Assembly (NCBI GenBank): GCA_013823055.1
Contig: PNLN01000018.1
Location: 1-33,796, forward strand
Reading direction: 5' to 3'
DNA: 33,796 nucleotides
Source of the DNA: Cyanobacteria bacterium DS2.3.42
GTDB lineage: Bacteria > Cyanobacteriota > Vampirovibrionia > Obscuribacterales > Obscuribacteraceae
The notes under the pieces are model-generated. The model was not told the origin of the DNA and ran no database searches. It saw only the letters and a list, made by a program, of their open reading frames with translations. The number at the start of each line of letters is the position of its first letter. The first letter of the stretch is position 1. A program made the translations under genes and the position numbers. Positions 25,184-33,796 of the stretch are shown piece by piece.

Positions 25184-28100
25184 CTAGGACACTGGTGCAC
25201 CTTGCGCCATGTTTAGCAGAATGGCTTTAACTTCCGCGTTGTTGCAGGCGGCGATCAAATCGTCGAAGTTGTCTTTGGTCACAAAGTTGTGTCTGACTTT
25301 CAGCCCGCCCATGTCGCCATTGCCGCCATTTTCAGCTTTAAAAACAGCCTGGAAAGCTTTGGTCAAGGCTCGTACTTCGTCAACACCGTGCGGCTTGCCA
25401 TCGGCAGCTAGAATTCTTTCTGCCGACTGCCACGGGCCTTCGCCGCGCTTCACGGTAGCCAATTCGATCAGTGCATCACTGGGAAGTGGAACGGCGGGTT
25501 GGACCGGTTCTGGCACCGGTGCTACTTCTGTAAGTTTGTCAGCCACTTCGCTCACAACCATTGGTGCTACAGCCGGCTGAATCAAGCGGGAAGCACTAAA
25601 GCTCTTCCAAGCGTTCAAACGAGCGTCTTCAAATGCTTGAGCGGTCACTGCTTGTCTTTCCACAACAGCAGCCTGAGCTTCTTTCTGTCTCAAAGTGGCG
25701 AGCATACGTTGCGCAACAGTGTCACCATTATTTGCGGCTGTTTCTACTTCAGCTCTAGTAAGACGTCCGGCTGCGACATCTTCTTCCATCTTTGTCAGTC
25801 TGGCGGCGTCATCGACAACATCATCGGCAACTTGTCTTCCAGCGTTGAGGGCTGCAACTTCAGCAACCGGTTCATCGGCGACTTTGATTCCTGCGAACGT
25901 AGCATCATCAATCACAGCCTCTTCGACTGGGAAAGCGGCCGGTGCTCGCTTCGCTGCTGCAGTGGCTTCGAGACCTTCCTTTTCACCAACTACTGCGAGA
26001 TCTCCCTGTTGTACAACAGCTGCCGGTAAGGACTCTGCCGGTGCGGAAATTTCTGCGCGGACTTTTGCAATCGCTTGCTCCCAGGCGGCAAAGTCGATAG
26101 GACCGGCACCTTGAGCAGGACGAAGGTTTCGGACATCGACCAGATGATCGGCCCAATCAAGAGTGTATTTCGGATCCAATTCGTTTGCTGCACGGAGGAA
26201 TGTTTCCATTTCAGACGGTTCAATCAGTCTCATCCAGCTTCCAATCGCAACATCAGGATGCTTCGCGAGCGCTTCCTTAACTAAAGCGACGCGGTCTTCA
26301 GGTGCGGCATTCTTGATCATATTTCCGAGATCAACGAATCCGGTTTCGGGAATGTCGAACTTGCGAGCTTCTTCAACCACACTGGCGGCAATATCAACTG
26401 GTTGCAGGACGCCATCATTTGCTATCACTTCGGGTACAGGCAACGCTTCGTCCACAGTTTGGACATTAGCCTGCACCGCTGGCTTGTCTGCCGCACGCAC
26501 AAGATTTTCGCTGGTTGCTTCCACAACAGTAGATGGTGCGGGCAAAACTTGTGCAACCTTCTCGGTTGTTTCCTCAACCACTACAGGTACAGGCAAAACT
26601 TGTGCCACCGTTTCCGCAGCATCATCCACCACTTGTCCAGCCAGTGTCTCTGCGCCTTCCTCGATAACCTTGCGATCAACTACGGCAGCTGCGGTAACCA
26701 CTTTTCCGAGGCTCAATGGAACGCCCATTGCGCCTTCAACCGCGCCAACCAATCCGAGCTTGAGCATATTTTCCGGGCTGCTGTCGAAGGTACCACCTTG
26801 CATTTCTGCAATCATTGCAACTCGGGCTGTGCCGCCGGCTGTAGCATAGGCTGTGACCATACCGAGACTGACACCACCGGTTGCCGGAGTAAGTGCAATC
26901 GCTGCTGCAATTGTGGCAGCAGTGATTGTCATATCGGCGACGAAGTGAGCATATTTCTCATTGGAATCCAGGTTGTTTTGATAAACCTTGCTGTAGTACT
27001 CAGCCATTGCGTCCTGAGCTTCTTCAGGCAGCTTTACCATCTGGTCGTTGAAACGGCGCAGAATATTTTCATTGATTTGAAGCATGCGCTCATGAGCTTC
27101 CGGACTTCCATCAAATGTACCGAGTTTTTCGAAGCGTGCCATGCGTTTGAAGAAAGCATCGACACCATCTACTTCTCCGAGACTCAAATAGTCACTATAT
27201 CTGTCAATATCTTTTGCAGGGACGGTGTCCAGGAATTTGTCATCGAGGTTGCCTTTATACTCTGACGAATACAATTTCTTCAGGTCGAATGCTTGCCGCG
27301 GGGTCAACTTGGACAGCTCTGCGCGGAAATCGGAGTATTTGGCGCCTTCGGAGGAGCCCGTCACAAAGAGTTGCAGGCGATCTACGAGTTGCAAGTCGCC
27401 TTTATTCTCGATTACTCGCTCCCAGACTTTCTGCGCAGCTTCCGACAAATCGCTTTTGCCAAGGCTGGCACGTGCTTCTGCAAGCAAGTCACGTTCGGTG
27501 CCGAATTCAGATCTATAGGCTCTATCGAGCTCTCTGCGTTTTTCTTCAGGAAGTTTTGAATACTCTTCCATCAAAGGAGCGATATTTCCGCCTTCAACAG
27601 CGTACTCGCGGAAGCGTCCGGCCAGATCGAGAGTGCCGCCATTGCGCACTGCGTTATCTACCAATTGTTGCTGCTCCGGCGTCAGTCTCAGCTTTGCACG
27701 CTCGCTTTCCGAAAGACGAGCTACATCTTCATATCTGCCGGCCAGCCAATCACCTGGCAATACTCGCGACAGACCTATTTTGGTATTAAAAGGAACTTCC
27801 CCGTCATTCAGCAAACGCTGGAAGTTGGATTGCATTTCGGGCATCATGCCCAGGCCGACGCCGGGAGTGTCGAAAGTCCCTGCGCCAATTGCGAAAGCCT
27901 TGGAGTCCGAAGGAATAGCGTTGTTGAAAATGCTGTAGAGAAGTTCGTCTTGAGCGTTGATTTCACCTACCAATTCGCCATTTTGACGTTGGCGAATTTG
28001 CTCGTCGACCAGCTTCATTCTGGCTTGCAGCTCGGGATCTTTCATAAGCTCTTCGACTTGAGAAATTTCCTTGAGCTCTCTTTGAGCTTGCCCCTGGAAA

Positions 28101-29842
28101 TCTGTTGTTGCCGGTGCAGGCTGCATTTGTCCGCGCAAGAATTGTTCGAGTTTGACCTGGGTAGTGGTCTTCTCTTTTCCAGCCGATGCCAGTTGGAGAT
28201 TCACAAGCGCTTCTGCGTTTGGTTCGCTCACATATCTGCTTACGAAGCCGTCCACTTGTCTTTTGAATTCCGGACTGGAGCTGTATCTTTGCGCTTCTTC
28301 AGGGGTGAGATTTGATAAGCGGTCGACAATCTGTTTGTCTGCGTTGTAAGTGCCGGAGGCGGCGAGATCGGTCATGAATTGATCGAGCGAGCGTCTAACC
28401 GAAAGAGAATCCGTGTAACCTGCTGGATTAGAATCGGTCGTCTTAACTTCAACATTCAACTTCGCGTTGACCATCTCCATTACAGAATTGCGAAGCGCTT
28501 CGTCGGTAATCATGGCAGCGATTTGGCGGTCGAATTCTTTCTTGTATTCAGGGTTGCGCAAGAGGCCATATTCGCGGGCAGTCATGTTCTCAACTGCGGC
28601 CAGTGCGTCGTGATTGTAGAAGCCTTTACCAAATCCGAGAGTGCCTTCGCTGTAGGTGCGGGCAATATCGGAGATGAGAGTTCTTTCGCCGTGGAGCAAC
28701 TCGTCCTCGAGTACAGCTCTTTGCGCTAGCGATACATCGTTCATCGCTTTAACAAGATCGGTGTATTTGCGAACCGCTTCTTTCTCCACAGCTGTTGCCG
28801 GCTCACGACCTGATTCAACAATCTCGCGACCGACTCTGAAAGCCTGGCGATCTTGCTCGGGTGCATTGGCAAACGTCACACTGGTGTTTTCCAGATTGCC
28901 GTGAATGCCCTGTGCGTCTCCGGTCAAGACGGCATCAAGTGCTATTTTTCCTTTTCTCAAAGCTGCCGATACTTCTTGATCGAGCACCATAACCATTTGT
29001 CCGTTCTGATCGATCTCCACACCTGGAAACTTCGAAGTGGCATCTTTCATGAATTTCTCATCGGCGAGCAAATCGGCTCTGGCATAGATATCTTTATCAT
29101 CGTCACCGGCCAGAAGATTGATGAGCATCCTGCTGTCGCCACCTTCCACAGCCAGATTTGCCATCGCGACAATCTGTTCGCGACCGATCTTGTCGGAGCC
29201 TTGCAACAAAATATCGAAAATTGCTTTCGTTTGTGGCGAAACGACCGACTCATCCAAGTCTTGAATCGCTTCAGCAAGCGTAGTTCCAAAAGCTTCTTTG
29301 TAGTCCTGATTAAGAGTAGCGATTTGAGTGCTTCTCTTACCGGAAACAACCGCACGAAGAAGATTCATTCCCTTTTCCGGGTCGTCCGACAAAGTGGACA
29401 TAGCCACGCGAGCATTTCCTGCATCACCAGTGGCAGCCTTGGCATTCATCAATACTTCAATGGCAGCGTATTCAGGTGAGCCTTCAGTAAGGTAATACTT
29501 CGCATCGTCCCAGAACTTGCTTTCGCCCTGGTCGTATCTTGCAATCAATTCCTGTCTGCCCTGAACAGTCATGCCGCTAAGTATGTTGGAAAGTTTCTCG
29601 GCATCGGGCGACTGCCACGCCCAGTTTCCTGTCAACTCTTCACGAACCAGGTCTGCGCTTTGTTGAACTTGAGCTTCAGCTTCCGTATCGACGATTTCTA
29701 CTGGGGCCAGAACTGCTTGTGCAGTATCTTCACCGGCATGCTTCGGATCGAAAGTGCAGGCGAGCGCTTCGGCAGCAACGTGTTCGGTAGTTGCCGGTGT
29801 TTCGCACTTCTTCTCAGTGGCTTTGTCTGTAGTTTCGGCCAT
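25184..29842 (-). CDS. Giant protein, paralog 2 (about 1552 aa): same architecture
   Basis: Continuous ORF; ATG at 29842 (MAETTDK) matches the ACTATGGCC start context of paralog 1; the ORF-track start at 29860 is a TTG inside the SD region. Confidence 0.93.
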   Translation of the reverse strand: MAETTDKATEKKCETPATTEHVAAEALACTFDPKHAGEDTAQAVLAPVEIVDTEAEAQVQQSADLVREELTGNWAWQSPDAEKLSNILSGMTVQGRQELIARYDQGESKFWDDAKYYLTEGSPEYAAIEVLMNAKAATGDAGNARVAMSTLSDDPEKGMNLLRAVVSGKRSTQIATLNQDYKEAFGTTLAEAIQDLDESVVSPQTKAIFDILLQGSDKIGREQIVAMANLAVEGGDSRMLINLLAGDDDKDIYARADLLADEKFMKDATSKFPGVEIDQNGQMVMVLDQEVSAALRKGKIALDAVLTGDAQGIHGNLENTSVTFANAPEQDRQAFRVGREIVESGREPATAVEKEAVRKYTDLVKAMNDVSLAQRAVLEDELLHGERTLISDIARTYSEGTLGFGKGFYNHDALAAVENMTAREYGLLRNPEYKKEFDRQIAAMITDEALRNSVMEMVNAKLNVEVKTTDSNPAGYTDSLSVRRSLDQFMTDLAASGTYNADKQIVDRLSNLTPEEAQRYSSSPEFKRQVDGFVSRYVSEPNAEALVNLQLASAGKEKTTTQVKLEQFLRGQMQPAPATTDFQGQAQRELKEISQVEELMKDPELQARMKLVDEQIRQRQNGELVGEINAQDELLYSIFNNAIPSDSKAFAIGAGTFDTPGVGLGMMPEMQSNFQRLLNDGEVPFNTKIGLSRVLPGDWLAGRYEDVARLSESERAKLRLTPEQQQLVDNAVRNGGTLDLAGRFREYAVEGGNIAPLMEEYSKLPEEKRRELDRAYRSEFGTERDLLAEARASLGKSDLSEAAQKVWERVIENKGDLQLVDRLQLFVTGSSEGAKYSDFRAELSKLTPRQAFDLKKLYSSEYKGNLDDKFLDTVPAKDIDRYSDYLSLGEVDGVDAFFKRMARFEKLGTFDGSPEAHERMLQINENILRRFNDQMVKLPEEAQDAMAEYYSKVYQNNLDSNEKYAHFVADMTITAATIAAAIALTPATGGVSLGMVTAYATAGGTARVAMIAEMQGGTFDSSPENMLKLGLVGAVEGAMGVPLSLGKVVTAAAVVDRKVIEEGAETLAGQVVDDAAETVAQVLPVPVVVEETTEKVAQVLPAPSTVVEATSENLVRAADKPAVQANVQTVDEALPVPEVIANDGVLQPVDIAASVVEEARKFDIPETGFVDLGNMIKNAAPEDRVALVKEALAKHPDVAIGSWMRLIEPSEMETFLRAANELDPKYTLDWADHLVDVRNLRPAQGAGPIDFAAWEQAIAKVRAEISAPAESLPAAVVQQGDLAVVGEKEGLEATAAAKRAPAAFPVEEAVIDDATFAGIKVADEPVAEVAALNAGRQVADDVVDDAARLTKMEEDVAAGRLTRAEVETAANNGDTVAQRMLATLRQKEAQAAVVERQAVTAQAFEDARLNAWKSFSASRLIQPAVAPMVVSEVADKLTEVAPVPEPVQPAVPLPSDALIELATVKRGEGPWQSAERILAADGKPHGVDEVRALTKAFQAVFKAENGGNGDMGGLKVRHNFVTKDNFDDLIAACNNAEVKAILLNMAQGAPVS

Positions 29843-29853
29843 AGTAAGTTTAG

Positions 29854-29872
29854 GCTCCAAGGGAAAGGGAGC
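29854..29872 (-). promoter_or_regulatory. Leader hairpin overlapping the Shine-Dalgarno of giant paralog 2
   Basis: Minus strand GCTCC-CTTTCCCTT-GGAGC upstream of CTAAACTTACTATGGCC. Confidence 0.45.
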
Positions 29873-30042
29873 AGGAAAAGAATTTAGGGGCGCAGGGGAT
29901 GCGGGGGTCGCGGGCTACTTGAACATAGTCGCTGAGAGTTCGTGATTTTGGCGTTATTCTGCGAAACACCAAACACCTGGCGAGCGATTGCGGGGTCAAA
30001 GGCTGGTTCGCTGTTTGATAAGGTGATTATGTTTCACAACAC

Positions 30043-30069
30043 ATAAAAATCACGTGAGAAACACTCACG
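30043..30069 (-). terminator. Rho-independent terminator of giant paralog 3
   Basis: Minus strand CGTGAG-TGTTT-CTCACG-TGATTTTTAT, downstream of the stop at 30124. Confidence 0.7.
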
Positions 30070-30123
30070 ATGGACGCACACCGTGTCGATAAACTTAAAT
30101 CCAACGAAAGTAGAATCGCTCGG

Positions 30124-33100
30124 TTAGTTCTTAGCCAGCGAAAGCAATACAGCTTTCACCTTTTCGTCCTTACAGTTGGCCACGATGTTGGCGAAAGTAT
30201 TGGCTGAGGTGCCGGCGAAGGAGTACTTAACCTTAAGACCGCTCATATCGCCATTGCCACTATTGTCGGCCTTGTAAGCTGCTTGAATGGCCTTGGTCAG
30301 TGCTCTCACTTCGTCGACCGAATGTTTCTTCCCATCAGCCGCCAAAATCCGCTCGGCTGTTTGCCATGGACCTTCACCCCGTCGTACGGTAGCAAGCTCC
30401 AAAAGCTTGGCGCTAGGCTGCAGCGGTTGTTCGACTGGTTTGGGCAATTCAGCCGCGTCCGCAAGTCGGTCTACAGCTAGTGTCGGTAAGACGCCCAATT
30501 TCATGAGCTGCTCGGTCTGACTGGCAACCATAGCGGTGCGAGCAGCTTCCGCCTTTCTCAAGGCAGCCAATGCTTCGATCGCCTTCGCATCACCTTTGAG
30601 TGCGGCTTCTTCAAGTACTTTTCTGTCGAACGCCTTCAGCGCGGCCGCGGCGCCTTCATCGCCTCTAGTAACGGCTTTCTCCAATATCTGTCTGTCAAAC
30701 GCGACCAACTCAGCAGCCGTCTTGTCTCCGCGTGCGACGGCCGCAACCAATTGATTGCGATCGAAGGTTTGAAGGGCTTTCACTGCCGCAGGATCACTGG
30801 ACTCGGCCAGTTTTGCCAATAAGACTCTGTCTTCTGCCTTAAGCGCAGCGAGGGCTGCTTGGTCACCTTTGGAGGCGGTGAGCGCCAATGCTTGTCTCTC
30901 CGCAAGCAGTGTTGCCTCATTGGAAGCGCGCACCATCACGGGAGCAACTTCGGCGACTTCGGCAACTGCAGCGACTTCGGTTACGACTGGCTGTGTCAGT
31001 TTCTCACTCTTTGCGACAACGGGAGCTGCATCATGGATAACTTGAACGGCAGGAGCTGCTTCCTTAGCCACGACGGTCGGAACCACTCGAGGAACTACTT
31101 TCTCGGCTTCAGCAGCGGTGTCGACAACTTCTGCAGCGGTAACAACTCTATCGGACCTAACTCCAGTGACGATGACAGGCTCGACGCGAGCTGCGATGAC
31201 TGGCTCGACTCTAGAGCCAGCAACCACGGCTTCTAGCTTCTGAGCGGCTGGAAGTGCCTGCTCTACTCTCAGTGCCGCTGGAAGTGCTTGCTCCACTTTA
31301 GTCAGTGCAGCCACGGTCTCTGTGGCGCGCTCACCGGCTCGGATCTTGTTGAAGATTTCAACACCACGACCTACTGAGCCAATCGGCAAGAAGAGCGCTG
31401 CATCAATTCCGCCTCTGATAGCATGCTGGCGGAATTCCTCAGGCGTGATGGTTTTGCTGCCCAAAGTATTTTCCATGATAAATGGACGGGCAACCGAAGC
31501 GGCAAACCCAGTCGTAGCGATAGCGCCACCGGCAACTGGTGCGGATAGTCCAAAGGTTGCGTACATGCTGGCTGCAGCAGCGGTGACAACCGCGATATCG
31601 AGAGCTAGTTCTTTAGCCTTCGCGAGCCGTTCTTTCGAATCAAGGTTCTGTTGAGTAGCTTCGGTGAAATACTTGTCGATGCGATCGCGCATTTCAGGCG
31701 GCAGCTTTTCTCTGTTCGCCTGATATTGAGCAACCATGTCGCGATTGACTTGCAGTGCACGTTCCATGTTGATTTGCGAGCCATCGTAATTGGCGCCAGT
31801 CAAATCCATTGTCGCAGTGCGCTCGAGAAATTCAGACACGGGGTCTGATGGAGCACCTTTAAGCATCCTTTGGTAGGTGATTTTCGCTCCAGGGTTATCT
31901 ACCTGGCCGAGGAAATCTTTGTCGAGAGCAGAACCATACTTTTCGGCGTATTCAGTCTTCAACTGTTGAATCTGAACAGGCGTCATTGCCTTGAGGCGAT
32001 CTTCAAACGGCTGATAAGGGCTGGTTTTGCCATCCAAAACTTTGAGGCGCATTTCGTCAGCCAGGGTCGGCTTGAAATTCTGTCCGGCCAATTTGTCGAG
32101 AACTGTCTTGTGATCGGCTGACAAACCTTCACGTTGAACGGAACCATTAACAAATGCGGTTTTGAAATCCTGTCCGTATTTGCTTTCAAATGTCTTGAAG
32201 AAATTAGCTCTGTCGGTGTCATTCATCTTGGCGATCTTTTGAACGAAATCGCGATAATTGCCACCGTCGCCGACCAGGTAAGACTGAGCTTCGTCTGCCA
32301 GGTCTGCGGTTCCACCTTGTTTAATGACGTTTTGAACAATTTTCTGTTGCTCAGGGCTAAGCATGCCGACGATGCGATCGCGCTCGGATTGCGGTTGAAT
32401 CTTAGCGATGTCGGGATATCGTCCTTTAAAACCATCTCCGAGCACTCCGCCGCCGGCAGCGATTTTCTCACCGATGCCGATTTGTTCGCCTCGTAGCAGA
32501 TTTCTATAACCGAATTGGCTTGTCGAACTCATTAACATCGCCGAGAGATTAATGTCCTCTTGCGACAATTTGAAATCAGAAGACATGGTGCCTTTATCAC
32601 GCATGTTCTGAATCTCGTTCAATCTTGCGCGCAAAGCAGGATCACCAAGAACGAGCCTTTCTGCTGCATCGATTTTCTTGTTCGGTGTATCGAGTTTGCC
32701 GTCCATTGTGTCTTTGGCAAACTGCTGCAATGGAGTCAACTGTTGCACTGGTTTGCCGGTTTGCTCCACTTGCTTCAACAATGATTGAGACAAAACTGTT
32801 GCCGCAAGAGCTTTGTCATCAATGCCTGAAGTCTGATTTAGAACGTCACCAGTCTGCTTGATCAAGGCAGGATTATTTTTGAGATCCTGTGCTTCCTTAG
32901 CAGTCATGGTCAGGAGGCGCTCGGTGATTGCTTTCTTGCCTTCCGGAGAAGATGCTGCATCGGTGACGACTTCACCGAAAGTGCGTCGGACTTGCTGCGA
33001 TGCTTCAAATGAAGGTGCTTTTGCTTTACCGTCCAGAATTCTTTCCAGAATTGGTCTCTCTTGCTCAGTGGCGTATTTGAACACCGAAGCCTTTAGATCC

Positions 33101-33796
33101 TTCATATATGCGGGATCTTTCAGCTGCTTCCACTGATCGGGCGTCATGTTTTCAAAGACTTTGAACAAATCTTGAGATGTATGTCCGGCGCCGATACCGA
33201 ACAAGCCACCATCGCTGTGCGTAGCTGCAGCGTCGGAGATCAGTCCTTTTTTACCGGTCACCAATTGCTCGGTCCAGGCAGCGGCTTGACGCTCTCCACC
33301 CTTCTCTCTGAAGGTTTCATCCAGCTTCCTAAAATAAGCGAGCTGGTCTTTTTGTTGGGCATTCAGTTTGCTGGGGTCGGTATTTTCAGCAGCCAGTGCT
33401 CTGCCGGCTTTGAAATCGGCTATTTCTTTGGGAGTGGCACGGGATAGTGCGCCACTGATCAAGTCCGGATTGTCGAAAAAACCGCCCAGGGTCTTGGCGT
33501 TGCCACTAACGATCGTGGAAAGGGAAATACGCCCTTCGGTAAGCAAATCTTGGGCAACTCTTTTTTGCGTGTCATTTGCCCAGGTGCTCGGTCCGAATGC
33601 TTTGTCATAAGCATCGGTGAATGCTTTGTCGCCTTGCAGTGCTTTTCGTGCAGCTACAGCGGCAGGACTGTCACCGGCCAGAACATCGGACAATTGGCGC
33701 AGATACTTGTCGGCATTGGCGCTGCTGCTTTCAGTGTCGTTGTAGTTGTTGACGACAAGGCGGGCAGCAGCAGCGATATCCTCGGGGGTTCTTTGA
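30124..33796 (-). CDS. Giant protein, paralog 3, 5' end truncated by window edge (>1210 aa)
   Basis: ORF-track start at 33693 is a TTG; the frame stays open to 33796 (...TPEDIAAAARLVVNNYNDTESSSANADKYLRQLSDVLAGDSPAA...). Confidence 0.92.
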   Translation of the reverse strand, partial: QRTPEDIAAAARLVVNNYNDTESSSANADKYLRQLSDVLAGDSPAAVAARKALQGDKAFTDAYDKAFGPSTWANDTQKRVAQDLLTEGRISLSTIVSGNAKTLGGFFDNPDLISGALSRATPKEIADFKAGRALAAENTDPSKLNAQQKDQLAYFRKLDETFREKGGERQAAAWTEQLVTGKKGLISDAAATHSDGGLFGIGAGHTSQDLFKVFENMTPDQWKQLKDPAYMKDLKASVFKYATEQERPILERILDGKAKAPSFEASQQVRRTFGEVVTDAASSPEGKKAITERLLTMTAKEAQDLKNNPALIKQTGDVLNQTSGIDDKALAATVLSQSLLKQVEQTGKPVQQLTPLQQFAKDTMDGKLDTPNKKIDAAERLVLGDPALRARLNEIQNMRDKGTMSSDFKLSQEDINLSAMLMSSTSQFGYRNLLRGEQIGIGEKIAAGGGVLGDGFKGRYPDIAKIQPQSERDRIVGMLSPEQQKIVQNVIKQGGTADLADEAQSYLVGDGGNYRDFVQKIAKMNDTDRANFFKTFESKYGQDFKTAFVNGSVQREGLSADHKTVLDKLAGQNFKPTLADEMRLKVLDGKTSPYQPFEDRLKAMTPVQIQQLKTEYAEKYGSALDKDFLGQVDNPGAKITYQRMLKGAPSDPVSEFLERTATMDLTGANYDGSQINMERALQVNRDMVAQYQANREKLPPEMRDRIDKYFTEATQQNLDSKERLAKAKELALDIAVVTAAAASMYATFGLSAPVAGGAIATTGFAASVARPFIMENTLGSKTITPEEFRQHAIRGGIDAALFLPIGSVGRGVEIFNKIRAGERATETVAALTKVEQALPAALRVEQALPAAQKLEAVVAGSRVEPVIAARVEPVIVTGVRSDRVVTAAEVVDTAAEAEKVVPRVVPTVVAKEAAPAVQVIHDAAPVVAKSEKLTQPVVTEVAAVAEVAEVAPVMVRASNEATLLAERQALALTASKGDQAALAALKAEDRVLLAKLAESSDPAAVKALQTFDRNQLVAAVARGDKTAAELVAFDRQILEKAVTRGDEGAAAALKAFDRKVLEEAALKGDAKAIEALAALRKAEAARTAMVASQTEQLMKLGVLPTLAVDRLADAAELPKPVEQPLQPSAKLLELATVRRGEGPWQTAERILAADGKKHSVDEVRALTKAIQAAYKADNSGNGDMSGLKVKYSFAGTSANTFANIVANCKDEKVKAVLLSLAKN
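30560..30900 (-). repeat. Five degenerate 22-23 aa coding repeats (consensus like DRxxLxxAxxRGDxxAxxALxAF) in giant paralog 3
   Basis: ERQALALTASKGDQAALAALKAE / DRVLLAKLAESSDPAAVKALQTF / DRNQLVAAVARGDKTAAELVAF / DRQILEKAVTRGDEGAAAALKAF / DRKVLEEAALKGDAKAIEALAAL. Confidence 0.85.

Noticed and set aside
20661-33796. Giant genes as polymorphic toxins (CDI/Rhs type)
   Set aside because: C-termini are conserved rather than variable, there are no small immunity-like ORFs downstream of each, and no Rhs/filamentous-haemagglutinin motifs were seen.
20661-33796. Integrated prophage or transposon
   Set aside because: No integrase, transposase, terminase or structural phage motifs seen anywhere in the window.

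Overview
33.8-kb bacterial window. It has a normal housekeeping core: coaD, a DivIVA-like coiled-coil gene, a HAMP/PAS sensor histidine kinase, a sigma-70 family factor, a Ski2-like DExH helicase and tRNA-Pro(GGG). The accessory content is more unusual: a D-lyxose-isomerase sugar cassette, a serpin translationally coupled to a Tat-type flavin amine oxidase, two tandem paralogous small proteins, and palindromic dispersed repeats. Its most striking part is a run of three consecutive very large minus-strand paralogs (about 1425, 1552 and >1210 aa) covering about 13 kb at the right end. They share an alpha-helical body, a hydrophobic segment, a V/A/P-rich linker and a strongly conserved ~97-aa C-terminal LysM-like domain. 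Gene content, coaD/DivIVA-like adjacency and apparent HIP1 (GCGATCGC) enrichment suggest a cyanobacterium-related, possibly non-photosynthetic lineage (inference). The first gene (GH63-like, minus strand) and the last giant gene run off the window edges; the first is missing from the supplied ORF track and the last is listed there with an artificial TTG start. All family calls come from reading motifs by eye; no searches were run.
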